The translations under genes were made by a program, and so were the position numbers. A DNA stretch of 64,000 nucleotides. Origin: an uncultured Sphingomonas sp. (GTDB lineage Bacteria > Pseudomonadota > Alphaproteobacteria > Sphingomonadales > Sphingomonadaceae). Below are positions 45,910 through 56,293 of this stretch, piece by piece. Position 1 is the first letter of the stretch. Every line of letters begins with the position of its first letter. The notes below the pieces were generated by a model. The model was not told the DNA's origin, made no database searches, and worked only from the letters and a program-made list of their open reading frames with translations. The stretch lies in NCBI RefSeq assembly GCF_913777625.1, contig NZ_CAJYTI010000001.1, forward strand, positions 62,001 to 126,000, given 5' to 3'.

Positions 45910-46687
45910 CCGCCGCCGCCCCGCTCACCAGACCGAACATCGCGCCGTCCGGGTCAGCTGCCTGGAGCACGCGCTCGCCGCCGGGCACGTCCATCGGCCC
46001 GTTGAGCACCGTTCCCCCGGCCCCTTCCACCCTGTCCTTCGCTGCATCGACATCGTCGACCCGGAAGTAGAAGCTCCAGCCCGGCCGCGCGCCGGGCGGG
46101 CAGCGCATGATCGCGCCCATCGGCTCGCCGCCGTCATGGCCGATGAAGCTGTACTCGCCCAGTTCGCCCATCGGCATGCCGCCCATGCGGGTGAGCCCGA
46201 ATTTCCGGTGGTAGAAGCCGAGCGCCGCGTCGGCGTCCGGCGCATAGAGCTCGTTCCAGCCGACATGGCCGCGACCGTGACGCTGGTAGACGGTGCTGGT
46301 CGCGCCTTCGGTGGCGCCGCGCATCACGTAGAAGGGCACCGCTTGCGGATCGGTGACCATCGCGATCCGGCCGACGCCGGGGGCGTTCCAGGCGGGCATC
46401 AGCACCTTGCCGCCCGCGCCGGCGATCGCCGCGACACTCGCATCGACATCGTCGACACCGAAATAGGCGAGCCAGGTCGGGCTTGCGCCTGCCGCGCGCA
46501 TCGCATCGTCCAGCTGGAGCATGCCGCCGGCATTGCCGTCGCGCGCCACCAGCATCCGATAGTCCGGGCCGCCGGCCATCGGCGCGCCGACCTGCCAACC
46601 GACCACGGCCCCGTAAAAGGCCGCAGCGCGGTTCGCATCCTGCGTCATCAGCTCGTACCAGATGATCTCGCCCTGCCGGTTCGTCAT
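45902..46687 (-). CDS. Tandem-VOC (glyoxalase-like) protein
   Basis: 261 residues with two VOC domains: ~1-120 (GEIIWYELMTQDANRAAAFY) and ~130-255 (VGWNELYAPDADAALGFYHR, SFYFRVDDVDAAK). VOC proteins bind a metal and act on toxic aldehydes or related substrates. Overlaps the GST gene. Confidence 0.88.
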   Translation of the reverse strand: MTNRQGEIIWYELMTQDANRAAAFYGAVVGWQVGAPMAGGPDYRMLVARDGNAGGMLQLDDAMRAAGASPTWLAYFGVDDVDASVAAIAGAGGKVLMPAWNAPGVGRIAMVTDPQAVPFYVMRGATEGATSTVYQRHGRGHVGWNELYAPDADAALGFYHRKFGLTRMGGMPMGELGEYSFIGHDGGEPMGAIMRCPPGARPGWSFYFRVDDVDAAKDRVEGAGGTVLNGPMDVPGGERVLQAADPDGAMFGLVSGAAADA

Positions 46688-46704
46688 GCCACTCTCCCCT
46701 GTGT

Positions 46705-47070
46705 TCAGCCGTCGCCGCGATCGACGATCGGTTCGAATCCGCCCCAGAACATGCGCTTGCCGTCGAACGGCATGGTCCGCCCCTGCATCTCCGGCGCTTC
46801 CATCAGCTTGCCCCAACCGGCATCGCGCGTCGCCTTGTCCGGCCACAGCACCCAGGCGAACACCACCGCCTCGCCCGCCTCGGCCAGCGTCGCGCGGTAG
46901 AAGTCGGTCGCGGTGCCGTGCGGCACATCCTCGCTCCAGCCCTCCAGCACGCGAACCGCACCGAACTTCAGGAACAGCGTCGCCGTCTCTTCCGCCAGCG
47001 CGCGATAGGTCTCCTTCTCCGCCTCGGGCACGGGAATCACATATCCGTCGAGATAGGCTTGGGACGACAT
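46705..47070 (-). CDS. DUF1428 family protein
   Basis: 121 residues matching DUF1428 (YLDGYVIPVPEAEKETYRAL, VVFAWVLWPDKATRDAGWGK). These are dimeric ferredoxin-like proteins of unknown role. Part of the VOC/GST cluster. Confidence 0.9.
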   Translation of the reverse strand: MSSQAYLDGYVIPVPEAEKETYRALAEETATLFLKFGAVRVLEGWSEDVPHGTATDFYRATLAEAGEAVVFAWVLWPDKATRDAGWGKLMEAPEMQGRTMPFDGKRMFWGGFEPIVDRGDG

Positions 47071-47089
47071 TCCCGGTCTCCTCCAGGGC

Positions 47090-47572
47090 TCAGGCGGGTT
47101 CGACGGCGGCCTCCAGCGCGGCGATGTCGATCTTGCGCATCGTCATCATCGCCTGCATCGCGCGGGCGGCGCGGTCCCGGTCCGGATCGGCCATCAGCTC
47201 GGACAGGCGCCGCGGCACGATCTGCCAGCGCAGGCCCCAGCGATCCTCGCACCAGCTGCATGCGCGCTCGGCACCGCCCTCGGCGGTGATCGCCGCCCAT
47301 AGCCGATCGGTCTCGGCCTGGTCCTCGGTGTGGATCTGGAAGGACACGGCATCGTTGAAGCGCGCTTGCGGGCCGCCATTGAGCGCGACGTAGCGCGATC
47401 CCGCCAGCGTGAACTCCACCACCAGCACCGCGCCCGCCTCGCCGGCAGGATAGGCGGCCGGCGCCCGCACCACCTGGTCGATCCGGCTGTCCGGCAGCAG
47501 CGTGGTGTAGAAGCGCGCCGCATCCTCGGCGTCACCGTCGAACCAAAGGCAGGGGACGATCTTCTGCGCCAT
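47090..47572 (-). CDS. VOC family protein, PhnB-like
   Basis: 160 residues in the PhnB-like VOC pattern: KIVPCLWFDGDAEDAARFYT, ALNGGPQARFNDAVSFQI, DRWGLRWQIVPRRL. Role unknown. Lies 19 bp upstream of the DUF1428 gene. Confidence 0.9.
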   Translation of the reverse strand: MAQKIVPCLWFDGDAEDAARFYTTLLPDSRIDQVVRAPAAYPAGEAGAVLVVEFTLAGSRYVALNGGPQARFNDAVSFQIHTEDQAETDRLWAAITAEGGAERACSWCEDRWGLRWQIVPRRLSELMADPDRDRAARAMQAMMTMRKIDIAALEAAVEPA

Positions 47573-47575
47573 GGC

Positions 47576-48004
47576 TCAGGCTTCCGCCGGTGCCATGGCG
47601 GCCGCGGCTGCGGCGGCATCCATGTGGAAGGGCTCGAACACATGCCCGTCCGGATCGGTGAAGGTGCGGCCGTACATGAAGCCCATGTCCTGCACCGGCC
47701 GGATGTCGCCCGATCCGCCACCCGCAACGGCCGTGTCGACCAGCGCATCGACGGCGGCACGATCGTCCAGCGGCAGCGCGATCAGCACCTCGGTGACCGC
47801 CGTCGCATCGGCCACGGCACGCGGGGTGAAGGTCTGGAAGAAGTCACGGTGGAGCAGCATGAAAGTCAGCGCCTCGGACCAGACCATCGCGCTGGCGGTA
47901 GGGCCGCTGAACTGCCGGTTCATCGTGCAGCCGATCGCTTCGTAGAAGGCGGTGGCGCGCGGCACATCGGCTACGGGCAGGTTCACGAACACCGGCTGGA
48001 CCAC
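47576..48004 (-). CDS. VOC family protein
   Basis: 142 residues: VFVNLPVADVPRATAFYEAI and FTDPDGHVFEPFHMD. First gene of the minus-strand cluster, separated from the next by 3 bp. Divergent from an HxlR regulator 75 bp away. Confidence 0.9.
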   Translation of the reverse strand: MVQPVFVNLPVADVPRATAFYEAIGCTMNRQFSGPTASAMVWSEALTFMLLHRDFFQTFTPRAVADATAVTEVLIALPLDDRAAVDALVDTAVAGGGSGDIRPVQDMGFMYGRTFTDPDGHVFEPFHMDAAAAAAAMAPAEA

Positions 48005-48079
48005 GTTCTCTCTCCCCGGCGGCCTTCGTTGAGTCGCCGCCTGCTTGATTTGTGCCTTGGCCGATCCTAGAAAACAACC

Positions 48080-48766
48080 GTGAAGTTAGAAAAGATAACT
48101 AACCTAGGTCAGAAGCGCCGCTACGAGGATGCGTGCGGCACGGCGCTCGCGCTGGAATTCGTCGGCGAGCGCTGGGCACTGCTGATCATCCGCGAACTGC
48201 TGCTCGGCCCCCGTCGCTTTGGCGAGATCCGCGCCGGGCTGCCGGGCCTCAGCGCCAATGTTCTGACCCAGCGTCTCGCCGGGCTGGAGGCGGACGGGAT
48301 CGTGGTGCGCGAGAAGCTGCCGCCGCCGGCCAGCGTGCAGGTCTATGCGCTCACCCCCTGGGGATATGAGGCCGAGCCGGTGGTACTGGCGATGGGCCGC
48401 TGGGCACTGCGCTCGCCGCGGCACGATCCCTCCCTGCCCTTTTCGCGCGTGTCGCTGATGCTGGCGCTGCGGATGCTGATGCTGCCCGACAAGACCGCCG
48501 GCTGGTCGGGGCGGATCGGCTTCCGGCTGGGCGAGGAGACCTATCTCGCCACCATCGAGGACGGTGCCTTCGGCATCACTCGCGGCACGCTGGCCGGTGC
48601 CGAGGCGGTGTTTGTCGGAGAACCCAACGACTTCCTGCCCGTGCTGTTCGGCACCATGCCCCTTGTCGCGGCGTTGTCCGAAGGCAGGTTCGTCGTGGAC
48701 GGGGACGTGCCCCGCGCGGCAGAATTCGCCACGCTGTTCCTGCTGCCGCCCAAGCTTGCCGCCTGA
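48080..48766 (+). CDS. HxlR family transcriptional regulator
   Basis: 228 residues. The winged helix ([40 protein letters not shown]) is followed by an extra C-terminal domain of ~100 residues that resembles SCP2-like ligand-binding modules. Starts at a GTG (48080). It probably controls the divergent VOC/GST cluster. Confidence 0.88.
   Translation: MKLEKITNLGQKRRYEDACGTALALEFVGERWALLIIRELLLGPRRFGEIRAGLPGLSANVLTQRLAGLEADGIVVREKLPPPASVQVYALTPWGYEAEPVVLAMGRWALRSPRHDPSLPFSRVSLMLALRMLMLPDKTAGWSGRIGFRLGEETYLATIEDGAFGITRGTLAGAEAVFVGEPNDFLPVLFGTMPLVAALSEGRFVVDGDVPRAAEFATLFLLPPKLAA
48085..48103. promoter_or_regulatory. Candidate HxlR operator over its own start
   Basis: Inverted repeat GTTAG-N9-CTAAC within the first codons of the HxlR gene, in an AT-rich spot. 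HxlR proteins bind palindromes next to their target promoters. A site here could block both directions. Confidence 0.4.
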
Positions 48767-48842
48767 CCTACCCCGAAGGACATGCGGTTGCAGTGCGGCA
48801 AACAAGCCTCTAGGTCCCGTTCGGACTCAAGGATTCAAGACC

Positions 48843-49847
48843 ATGGCCGATCTGCCCAACACCTTCCCCGACAGCCGGGATTCCACGATCCTCGACGCAC
48901 CCGACAAGATGGTGAAGGTGCGCGATCTGTTCGGGATCGACATCGACATGGAAGTGCCTGCCTTCAGCGAGGCGGATGAGCGGGTGCCCGATCTCGACCC
49001 TGCCTATGTGTTCGATCCGGACACCACGCTCGCGGTGCTGGCCGGCTTCGCGCACAATCGCCGCGTGATGATCCAGGGCTATCACGGCACCGGCAAGTCC
49101 AGCCACATCGAGCAGGTGGCGGCGCGGCTCAACTGGCCCTGCATCCGCATCAACCTCGACGCGCATATCAGCCGCATCGACCTGATCGGCCGCGACGCGA
49201 TCGTCCTCAAGGACGGCCAGCAGATCACCGAATTCCGCGAAGGCCTGCTGCCCTGGGCGCTGCAGACCCCGACCGCGCTCGTGTTCGACGAATATGACGC
49301 GGGCCGCCCGGACGTGATGTTCGTGATCCAGCGCGTGCTGGAGACCGAGGGCAAGCTGACCCTGCTCGACCAGAACCGGGTGATCCGCCCGAGCCCCTGG
49401 TTCCGCCTGTTCGCCACCGCCAACACGGTGGGCCTGGGCGACACCAGCGGCCTGTATCACGGCACGCAGCAGATCAACCAGGGCCAGATGGACCGCTGGA
49501 ACATCGTCGTCACGCTCAACTATCTGCCTGCCGCCACCGAGGCGCGGATCGTGCTCGCCAAGTCGGGCGAATATGACAAGCCGGGCGGCAAGGAGACGGT
49601 GGAGAACATGGTCCGCGTGGCGGAGCTCACCCGCCGCGGCTTCATCAACGGCGACATCTCGACGGTGATGAGCCCGCGTACCGTGATCACCTGGGCGCAG
49701 AACGCGCTGATCTTCGGCGATGTCGGCTTCGCGTTCCGCCTGTCGTTCCTCAACAAATGCGACGATGCCGAGCGGGCACAGGTGGCCGAATATTACCAGC
49801 GCGTGTTCGGCAAGGACCTGCCGGAGAGCGTGGTCGGCCGGGCGTAA
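48843..49847 (+). CDS. cobS: Cobaltochelatase subunit CobS
   Basis: 334 residues: AAA+ ATPase with Walker [10 protein letters not shown] (79-87) and Walker B ALVFDEYD, plus the family N-terminus ([20 protein letters not shown]). With CobT and CobN it inserts cobalt into the corrin ring in aerobic B12 synthesis. CobT is not next to it; a GNAT gene follows instead. Related CobS-like proteins in B12-nonproducers exist, so the role depends on the rest of the genome. Confidence 0.92.
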   Translation: MADLPNTFPDSRDSTILDAPDKMVKVRDLFGIDIDMEVPAFSEADERVPDLDPAYVFDPDTTLAVLAGFAHNRRVMIQGYHGTGKSSHIEQVAARLNWPCIRINLDAHISRIDLIGRDAIVLKDGQQITEFREGLLPWALQTPTALVFDEYDAGRPDVMFVIQRVLETEGKLTLLDQNRVIRPSPWFRLFATANTVGLGDTSGLYHGTQQINQGQMDRWNIVVTLNYLPAATEARIVLAKSGEYDKPGGKETVENMVRVAELTRRGFINGDISTVMSPRTVITWAQNALIFGDVGFAFRLSFLNKCDDAERAQVAEYYQRVFGKDLPESVVGRA

Positions 49848-49865
49848 CTTCGACCGCGCGCGTCG

Positions 49866-50429
49866 ATGTCGGCCCTCACCCACCGCCTTGCGCAACCGGA
49901 TGACCTGGAGGCACTGCGCACGGTGATGGGCCGGGCGATCGCCGAGCTGCAGCACGGCTTCCTGACCCCGGAACAGGTCGCCGCCAGCCACCGGGTGATG
50001 GGGCTCGACACCCAGCTGATCGCCGACCAGACCTATTTCCTCGTCGAGGACGCCGGGGGCACCATCGCCGGCTGCGGCGGCTGGTCGTTCCGCGCGACGC
50101 TCTATGGCGGCGATGCGAGCATCGTCGCGCGGGAGCCCCAGCGACTGGACCCGGCGAAAGACGCCGCCAAGATCCGCGCGATGTACACCAACCCGGACTT
50201 CACCCGCCGCGGCATCGGCCGTCGCGTGCTGGGCCTGTGCGAGGACGCCGCGCGCGCCGCCGGCTATGCCCGCGCCGAGATGATGGCGACCATGGCCGGC
50301 GTGCCGCTCTACGAAGCGTGCGGCTATCGGCAGGTGGAATCCATCTTGTCCGCCCCGATTGACGGCGTGCAGGTGCCGCTGGTGCGGATGGAGAAGGCGC
50401 TCTGCTCGCGGGACCGCGCCTCCCGATAA
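49866..50429 (+). CDS. GNAT family N-acetyltransferase
   Basis: 187 residues with the acetyl-CoA-binding segment (AMYTNPDFTRRGIGRRVLGL, with the RRGIG motif) and a C-terminal GNAT sheet. Substrate unknown. 18 bp after cobS, probably co-transcribed. Confidence 0.9.
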   Translation: MSALTHRLAQPDDLEALRTVMGRAIAELQHGFLTPEQVAASHRVMGLDTQLIADQTYFLVEDAGGTIAGCGGWSFRATLYGGDASIVAREPQRLDPAKDAAKIRAMYTNPDFTRRGIGRRVLGLCEDAARAAGYARAEMMATMAGVPLYEACGYRQVESILSAPIDGVQVPLVRMEKALCSRDRASR

Positions 50430-50703
50430 ACACCTAGGGCGCCTCAAACGCACGCGTAATCATTTCCGCCGTACCGCCGTTGGACGTTTCAGCTTTAAAC
50501 CGCAAAATCCTGCCGGCAAATGAAATTCTGTACTTTATAGTCAAGCGCTCGGCGTCTTCTGAAGAAGATATGGTGGCCACGTAGCACCTAAGCAGAAATA
50601 CGTAACAACAGAATCTCGTTTCATCACCGGATCATACGACAACTGCCGTTCTATATTGAGACGGATTGCCTTTGGCGACACCGAATCAACAAACGGGGTT
50701 CTC

Positions 50704-52203
50704 ATGATGAAGATGACGTTCCTGGCAGGTGCGGCGCTATCGTCGCTGCTAGTCGCCACGCCGGCACTGGCGCAGACCACGCCGAGCGACCAGGCGGAGC
50801 TGGTGAAACTGCTCAAGGCGCAGGCCGAGGAAATCGCCGCGCTGCGCGCCCGGCTCGACAAGATCGAAGGTGCCCAGGCTTCCACCCCGGTCGCGCATGC
50901 GGCGGCGGCGCCTGTCGACCAGGCGCGGCAGGTCAAGCGCACCAATGTCGCCAATGACGAGACGGTCGCCGACTCCTTCGCGCCCCAGCTTGCCCCCACA
51001 GACCTCGTCGATCAGAGCGTCGCCCAGGTCCGCGCTGCGGCGAACGCCTCCAACGTCACCACCGAATGGCGCGGCGGCCTGCCGATCTTCCGCTCGGCGG
51101 ACGGCAAGTTCCTGTTCAAGATGCGCGGCCGTATCATCAACCACGTGAGCTCGACCTTCGGTTCGAACTATGACGCGCGCAACATCACCACGACCGGCGC
51201 CCGAGCGCTGCGTATCGGTATCGAAGGCGCGGTCGGCCCGCACTTCTTCTACCAGTTCGAAAACGACTTCGCCGACAACACCTCGGACGTGGGCACGATG
51301 TTCGTCGGCTGGCGCAACGACATCGGCAAGCTTTCCTACGACGTCCGCTTCGGCAACATGTTCAACGATCGCAGCTTCGAAGGCTCGGGCGGTTCGGACG
51401 CGCCGCCGTTCCTCGAGCGCAACGTCGTCGCCACCTCGATCATTCCGCAGCGCGGTTTCTACGGTATCGCGTTGATGCCCCGCCTCTTCTGGAAGACGGG
51501 CCACGCCTCGGTCACGATCAGCGGCGACAGCGTCGATGCCAGCCAGGCGATGAACGATAACCGCACCGTGCTCGGTCGCGTCCACTGGAACCCGATCAAG
51601 ACCGATCGCGCGATCCTCCATGTCGGCCTGTGGGGCTTCGACGAGGCCCTGTCCTCGCGCAGCCCCGGCACGCTGACCCGCAACACCGTGATCGGTGGTC
51701 GCTTCAACGGCAATCTGCGCGTCCAGACCGGCACGCTCACCGGCGGCACCGGCACCACCGGCTACGGCGCCGAACTGGGCGGCTATGTCGGATCGCTGTG
51801 GGTGATGGGCGAAGCCGGCCAGCGCGTCGCCCGCCTCAATGGCGGTCGCCCGGACTTCGAGAGCAAGGCGTGGAGCCTCTCGACCGGCTTCTTCGTCACC
51901 GGCGACCTGCCGCCGTACAATCCGCGCCTCGGCACCTTCGCCCAGCCGCGCGTGCTGCGGCCGGTGTTCGATGGCGGCCCGGGCGCAATCGAACTGCTCG
52001 CCCGCTACGAGAGCATCGACTATTCGGGCATCCCGAACGCGACCAAGGGCACCGCGGCGACCGTGGGCACCAACTGGTATCTCGACAGCATCATCCGCCT
52101 CCAGCTCAACCTGATCAGCTGGAAGACCAACAACCGCGCCGGTTCCTTTACCGGCAAGGACAGCGGCCAGACGGTCAGTGCCGGCTTCGGCGTAACCTTC
52201 TGA
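50704..52203 (+). CDS. OprO/OprP-type outer-membrane porin
   Basis: 499 residues: signal peptide (MKMTFLAGAALSSLLVATPA, cut after LAQ), a short coiled coil (QAELVKLLKAQAEEIAALRA) as in OprP-like porins, then a beta-barrel ending in Phe (FGVTF). It may take up phosphate or polyphosphate. I see no clear Pho box in the 270-bp upstream region. Confidence 0.88.
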   Translation: MMKMTFLAGAALSSLLVATPALAQTTPSDQAELVKLLKAQAEEIAALRARLDKIEGAQASTPVAHAAAAPVDQARQVKRTNVANDETVADSFAPQLAPTDLVDQSVAQVRAAANASNVTTEWRGGLPIFRSADGKFLFKMRGRIINHVSSTFGSNYDARNITTTGARALRIGIEGAVGPHFFYQFENDFADNTSDVGTMFVGWRNDIGKLSYDVRFGNMFNDRSFEGSGGSDAPPFLERNVVATSIIPQRGFYGIALMPRLFWKTGHASVTISGDSVDASQAMNDNRTVLGRVHWNPIKTDRAILHVGLWGFDEALSSRSPGTLTRNTVIGGRFNGNLRVQTGTLTGGTGTTGYGAELGGYVGSLWVMGEAGQRVARLNGGRPDFESKAWSLSTGFFVTGDLPPYNPRLGTFAQPRVLRPVFDGGPGAIELLARYESIDYSGIPNATKGTAATVGTNWYLDSIIRLQLNLISWKTNNRAGSFTGKDSGQTVSAGFGVTF

Positions 52204-52217
52204 TCCTGCGTGCCGTC

Positions 52218-52259
52218 GGCCGCCGCCCTTCTCCCGGGGCGGCGGCCGGTTCGGCTTTT
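52218..52259 (+). terminator. Rho-independent terminator of the porin gene
   Basis: Perfect 11-bp stem GGCCGCCGCCC/GGGCGGCGGCC with an 8-nt loop, followed 8 nt later by TTTT, 15 bp after the stop. Confidence 0.85.
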
Positions 52260-52395
52260 GCTTGTGTCCACGGCCGCTTGCGCCTAGCCTGACGCAGGTT
52301 CCGGGAGTTCTCGACATGGTCCAGCGTCACCGCTGAAGCGGTACCCCACAGCCCGCGGCACCTGCCGCGCCCTGGACTCTGGCTGCGAGAACACC

Positions 52396-53175
52396 ATGCA
52401 ACGCCTGAACAACAAAATCTGCGTCGTCACCGGCGCAGCACGCGGCATCGGCCGCGCCATCGCCGCGCGCTTCCATGCGGAAGGCGGTACCGTGATCCTC
52501 ACCGATATCGATATCTCCGCCGGCACCGAGGCGGCCGACGCGATCGGCTGCCGTTTCGAGCGGCTCGACGTGGCCGACGAAGCGGATTGGGCGCGGCTGG
52601 CCGCCCGCGCGCCAGTCGCTGATGTGGTGGTCAACAATGCGGGTATCACCGGCTTCGAGCAGGGCATCGTGGCCCACGATCCCGAACACGCCGCGCTCGA
52701 GGACTGGCGCGCCGTTCACCGCGTGAACCTGGACGGCACCTTTCTCGGCTGCCGCTATGCGATCGGAGCGATGAAGGCGGCGGGGTCGGGGTCGATCATC
52801 AACCTGTCGTCGCGCTCCGGCATGGTCGGCATTCCGGGCGCGGCCGCCTATGCCGCGTCGAAGGCGGCGATCCGCAACCATAGCAAGACGGTAGCGCTCT
52901 ACTGTGCGCAGCAGGGCTGGAGGATCCGCTGCAACAGCATCCACCCGGCCGCGATCCTCACCCCGATGTGGGAGCCGATGCTGGGCACCGGTCCGGATCG
53001 GGAGGCGCGCATGGCCGCCTTCGTCGCCGACACGCCGCTCCGCCGCTTCGGGATGCCGGAAGAAGTGGCGGCGGTCGCGACCATGCTCGCGTTGGACGAA
53101 GCCACCTATATCACCGGCGCCGAGCTGCAGGTGGATGGCGGGCTGCTCGCCGGATCGGCGGCGGCCCCGGGCTGA
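52396..53175 (+). CDS. Short-chain dehydrogenase/reductase
   Basis: 259 residues: TGAARGIG cofactor motif, NNAG, LSSRSG (Ser) and YAASK. Ends with the family motif [15 protein letters not shown]. Substrate unknown. Followed by the PhzF-like gene in the same direction. Confidence 0.93.
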   Translation: MQRLNNKICVVTGAARGIGRAIAARFHAEGGTVILTDIDISAGTEAADAIGCRFERLDVADEADWARLAARAPVADVVVNNAGITGFEQGIVAHDPEHAALEDWRAVHRVNLDGTFLGCRYAIGAMKAAGSGSIINLSSRSGMVGIPGAAAYAASKAAIRNHSKTVALYCAQQGWRIRCNSIHPAAILTPMWEPMLGTGPDREARMAAFVADTPLRRFGMPEEVAAVATMLALDEATYITGAELQVDGGLLAGSAAAPG

Positions 53176-53243
53176 GGCTTGCCAGTCCGGGTCCGATCGG
53201 CGATCCCTGCCCGCGCCGCATCCGCGGCAGGGGAGATGCAGCC

Positions 53244-54098
53244 ATGACGACGCCTTTCTCGCTGGTCGACGTATTCCATGACGGCCCGTTCACCGGCAAC
53301 CCGCTGGCGGTGGTGCATGGCGGCGGCGATCTCGACACCGCGACGATGCAGGCGATCACCCGCTGGTTCAACCTGAGCGAGACGGTGTTTCTGCTGCCGC
53401 CGAGCGTCCCCGGCGCCGATTACCACGCGCGCATCTTCACGCTCGATCGGGAGTTGCCCTTTGCCGGCCATCCGACGCTGGGCGCGGCGCATGCCTGGCT
53501 GGCAGCGGGCGGGCGCACGGCAGGGGACCGGATCGTCCAGCAATGCGGCGCCGGGCTGATATCGATCCGGCAGGACGAGAACCGCCTCGCCTTCGCCGCG
53601 CCGCCGTTGCTGCGCAGCGGCCCGGTCGATGCCGACACCCGTGCGACGCTGGCGCGCGCGCTGCGCATCGATCCCGCCGCGATCGTCGATGCCGCTTGGG
53701 CGGATAACGGCCCCGGCTGGATTGCGGTGCTGCTCGACTCGGCCGAGGCGGTGCTGGCGGTGGAGCCGGTGCGCCATTGGGACGGGCGGATCGAGATCGG
53801 CCTGATCGGCGCGCATCCCGCGGGCGCTCCGGTCGCCTGGGAGATCCGCACGCTGTTCACCGATGCGTTCGGCGGGATCATCGAGGATCCGGTGACCGGC
53901 AGCTTCAACGCCGCCGTGGCGCAGTGGCTGTACGAAAGCGGCCGCGTGACCGAGGGCTATGTCGCAGCCCAAGGGACTCGCCTGGACCGCCGCGGCCGTA
54001 TCTTCGTGGACTATGATGCCGGCGGCCAGGCCTGGATCGGTGGCCGCAGCCTGACGATCGCCGAGGGCGGCCTGCCGGGCCTCAACGCGATCGCCTGA
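53244..54098 (+). CDS. PhzF family isomerase-like protein
   Basis: 284 residues in the PhzF pattern: VDVFHDGPFTGNPLAVV, the catalytic Glu46 (NLSETVFLLP), FAGHPTLGAAHAWL, EDPVTGSFNAAVAQWL. The family includes diaminopimelate-epimerase-like isomerases. No phenazine genes are nearby. Its 3' end overlaps the convergent symporter gene by 17 bp. Confidence 0.92.
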   Translation: MTTPFSLVDVFHDGPFTGNPLAVVHGGGDLDTATMQAITRWFNLSETVFLLPPSVPGADYHARIFTLDRELPFAGHPTLGAAHAWLAAGGRTAGDRIVQQCGAGLISIRQDENRLAFAAPPLLRSGPVDADTRATLARALRIDPAAIVDAAWADNGPGWIAVLLDSAEAVLAVEPVRHWDGRIEIGLIGAHPAGAPVAWEIRTLFTDAFGGIIEDPVTGSFNAAVAQWLYESGRVTEGYVAAQGTRLDRRGRIFVDYDAGGQAWIGGRSLTIAEGGLPGLNAIA

Positions 54099-55299
54099 CC
54101 AGCCGCGCGACCAGCGTCGTCGCGGTCAGCTGGCCGGTGACGCTGGCGGTGGTGATGAACATGTCGGGGATCGCTGCGGTGGCGATGTAGAGGGGGATGA
54201 TCGCCAGCGGGGCGCCGAGGATCTGCAGGCCCGGCGCCGTGCAGGCATAGATGATCGCCGCACCAGGCAGTCCCGGGGTGGCGATGCCGGCGATGACGGC
54301 CGTCATTCCCGCCAGCAGCCATTGCACGGGCGAGGCATGGACCCCGGCGGCATGCGCGGCGACGAAGATCTCGATCAGGCTCACCCCCGCGGTGGCCAGG
54401 CGGAAGGTGGAGATGGCGAGCGGCATCGTCGTACCGGCCACCTCCTGCGGCAGCTTGAGGGCGTTGAGCGCGACGTCCATCGATACCGGCGCGGTCGCCA
54501 TCGACGAGCAGGTGCCCGCGGCGGTTGCCTGCGCGGGCACGATCGCCCGGGCAAAGCGGCCGAGCGGCATCGCCCGGACTAGCAGGACGAGGCCGTAGCA
54601 GAGCAGGATCGCGCACAGCGAGAACAGGATCTCCGCCCCCACCTCGCGCGCGAGCACCCCGGCGACGCTCGCCCCCGCCGCCTTGCCCGCCCCCAGCGAG
54701 AGCACGAAGATGCCGATCGGTGCAGGCAGCAGGATCCAGTCGACGATGCGCGTCATCGCCCGTGCGAGTTCGTCGACGATCCCTGCGAAACCATCGCCCT
54801 GCGTACGGGCCAGCGCTGCGCCGAGCAGCACGGCGAACACCACCAGCGGCAGCATCTGCCCGCTCGCCGCCGCGGCGATCGGATTCTCCGGCAGGATGGC
54901 GAGGATCTGGTCGGCGGTGCCGGGCAGTTGCGGGATCGCGGGCGCGCTGCCCAAAAGGCCGGCTAGTGGATTGGGCCCCAGCGGGAACAGCCGCAATACG
55001 GTCTCGACCACAGCCCAGGCTAGCAGCACCGCCAGCACCAGCATCGGCAGGAACACCGCGAAGCTCACCGCCAGCACCCGGCCGCCCTGGCCGTGCCGCA
55101 CCGCGTTGATCACCCCGCTCACCACCAGTGCGAACACCAGCGGCACCAAGGTCATGCTCAGCGCGCGGATCCAGAAGGCGCCGATCGGCGCCACCGCATC
55201 GATCCAGGGGTTCAGGAAGGCGCCGGCCGGCCAGCGCGCGGAGAAGCCGAGTGCCACGCCCGCCAGCAATGCGCCGAGCACCGCGATCGTCTTGCCCAT
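54082..55299 (-). CDS. Dicarboxylate/amino acid:cation symporter (DAACS)
   Basis: 405 residues, about eight hydrophobic helices with the two hairpin motifs of the family (GTCSSMATAPVSMDVALNAL; PGLPGAAIIYACTAPGL). It likely imports glutamate, aspartate or C4-dicarboxylates with Na+ or H+. ATG 55299 chosen. Confidence 0.9.
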   Translation of the reverse strand: MGKTIAVLGALLAGVALGFSARWPAGAFLNPWIDAVAPIGAFWIRALSMTLVPLVFALVVSGVINAVRHGQGGRVLAVSFAVFLPMLVLAVLLAWAVVETVLRLFPLGPNPLAGLLGSAPAIPQLPGTADQILAILPENPIAAAASGQMLPLVVFAVLLGAALARTQGDGFAGIVDELARAMTRIVDWILLPAPIGIFVLSLGAGKAAGASVAGVLAREVGAEILFSLCAILLCYGLVLLVRAMPLGRFARAIVPAQATAAGTCSSMATAPVSMDVALNALKLPQEVAGTTMPLAISTFRLATAGVSLIEIFVAAHAAGVHASPVQWLLAGMTAVIAGIATPGLPGAAIIYACTAPGLQILGAPLAIIPLYIATAAIPDMFITTASVTGQLTATTLVARLVRRSR

Positions 55300-55378
55300 C
55301 CCGGCCCCCGAAAACTGATCGTCCCAGCATGGCGGGGGCCATGCCGGGACGCCAGCGTCTTTTTTTGCGAGATTGACC

Positions 55379-56293
55379 TCAGGCGAGGCGCTGCTTGGGG
55401 CGAACCACCACGTCCGCCAGCGCCGAGGCGCCGCCGACGACGACATGGGTCGCCAGCGTCAGCGTCGCAACGAACAGCACCGCACCGGCGAGCCCTGCCG
55501 AGTCGCCCAGCAGTGTGACAATCAGCGGCGCGAGCAGTGCCTCCCGCGCGGGCACGAAGGGCAGGCGCGACAGCATCATCTTGAGCGTCGCGACGAGGAT
55601 CAGCGCCGCCACCGGCACCGCGGGGAGCAGCAGCTTCCACAGCAATGCGGTCAGCGCCAGGTTGATCAGGATGCGCGCGATCTGGATACCCAGCGTCACC
55701 GCCAGCTGGCGCGGCGGCAGCGCGAACACCATCCGGCGGAAGAAGAAGATCGCCAGCGACGACAGCACGATCGTCGCGGTGGAGATCAGCAGCGTGTTGA
55801 ACAACGCGCCCTTGGCAAGGCCGTGGACCAGCGGCGCGTGGCATACCAGCATCGCCAGCGTCACCAGATTCCCCGCCAGCGCCGAGGTGACCGCCACGTC
55901 GCGCAGCGTCTCGAACGGGCGGCCGTCGGGCCCCAGCGTCCGACGCGCCCAGACATAGAGCTGCGCATCGCCCGAATAGCCGAGCACCACTTCGTTCGCC
56001 GCCTGCTTGCGCAGCAGCGCCGGAAAGGCCTCCGCGCCGATGCCCCAGATACGGCGCAGGATCAGCCAATCCATGAACGGCGCCAGCGCATAGGTGGCGG
56101 CGAAGCACAGCCAGAACAGCGGGCTGGTCGGCGTCTGGGTGAGGACGGTGAAGTCCAGCCCGTCGAGCTGGTAGAACACCGCGACCAGAATCGCCGCCGA
56201 AAAGGCGAGGCCGATGATCGCCATCAGCCGCTCGCGCGTCGTCGTCGACAGCGAAGCATAGGCGGTGCGGACCGCCGTCACGGGAGAAGTCAT
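55379..56293 (-). CDS. Multi-pass membrane protein, flippase-like
   Basis: 304 residues, about eight hydrophobic helices. It resembles the LPG-synthase/AglD-type membrane region, though I am not certain. Its ATG overlaps the stop of the upstream glycosyltransferase gene (56290-56293), so a role in transferring or flipping a glycolipid is plausible. Confidence 0.7.
   Translation of the reverse strand: MTSPVTAVRTAYASLSTTTRERLMAIIGLAFSAAILVAVFYQLDGLDFTVLTQTPTSPLFWLCFAATYALAPFMDWLILRRIWGIGAEAFPALLRKQAANEVVLGYSGDAQLYVWARRTLGPDGRPFETLRDVAVTSALAGNLVTLAMLVCHAPLVHGLAKGALFNTLLISTATIVLSSLAIFFFRRMVFALPPRQLAVTLGIQIARILINLALTALLWKLLLPAVPVAALILVATLKMMLSRLPFVPAREALLAPLIVTLLGDSAGLAGAVLFVATLTLATHVVVGGASALADVVVRPKQRLA

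Noticed and set aside
48843..50429. GNAT gene after cobS considered as a replaced cobT
   Set aside because: It has clear GNAT features and no von Willebrand or CobT-like sequence; cobT may simply lie elsewhere.
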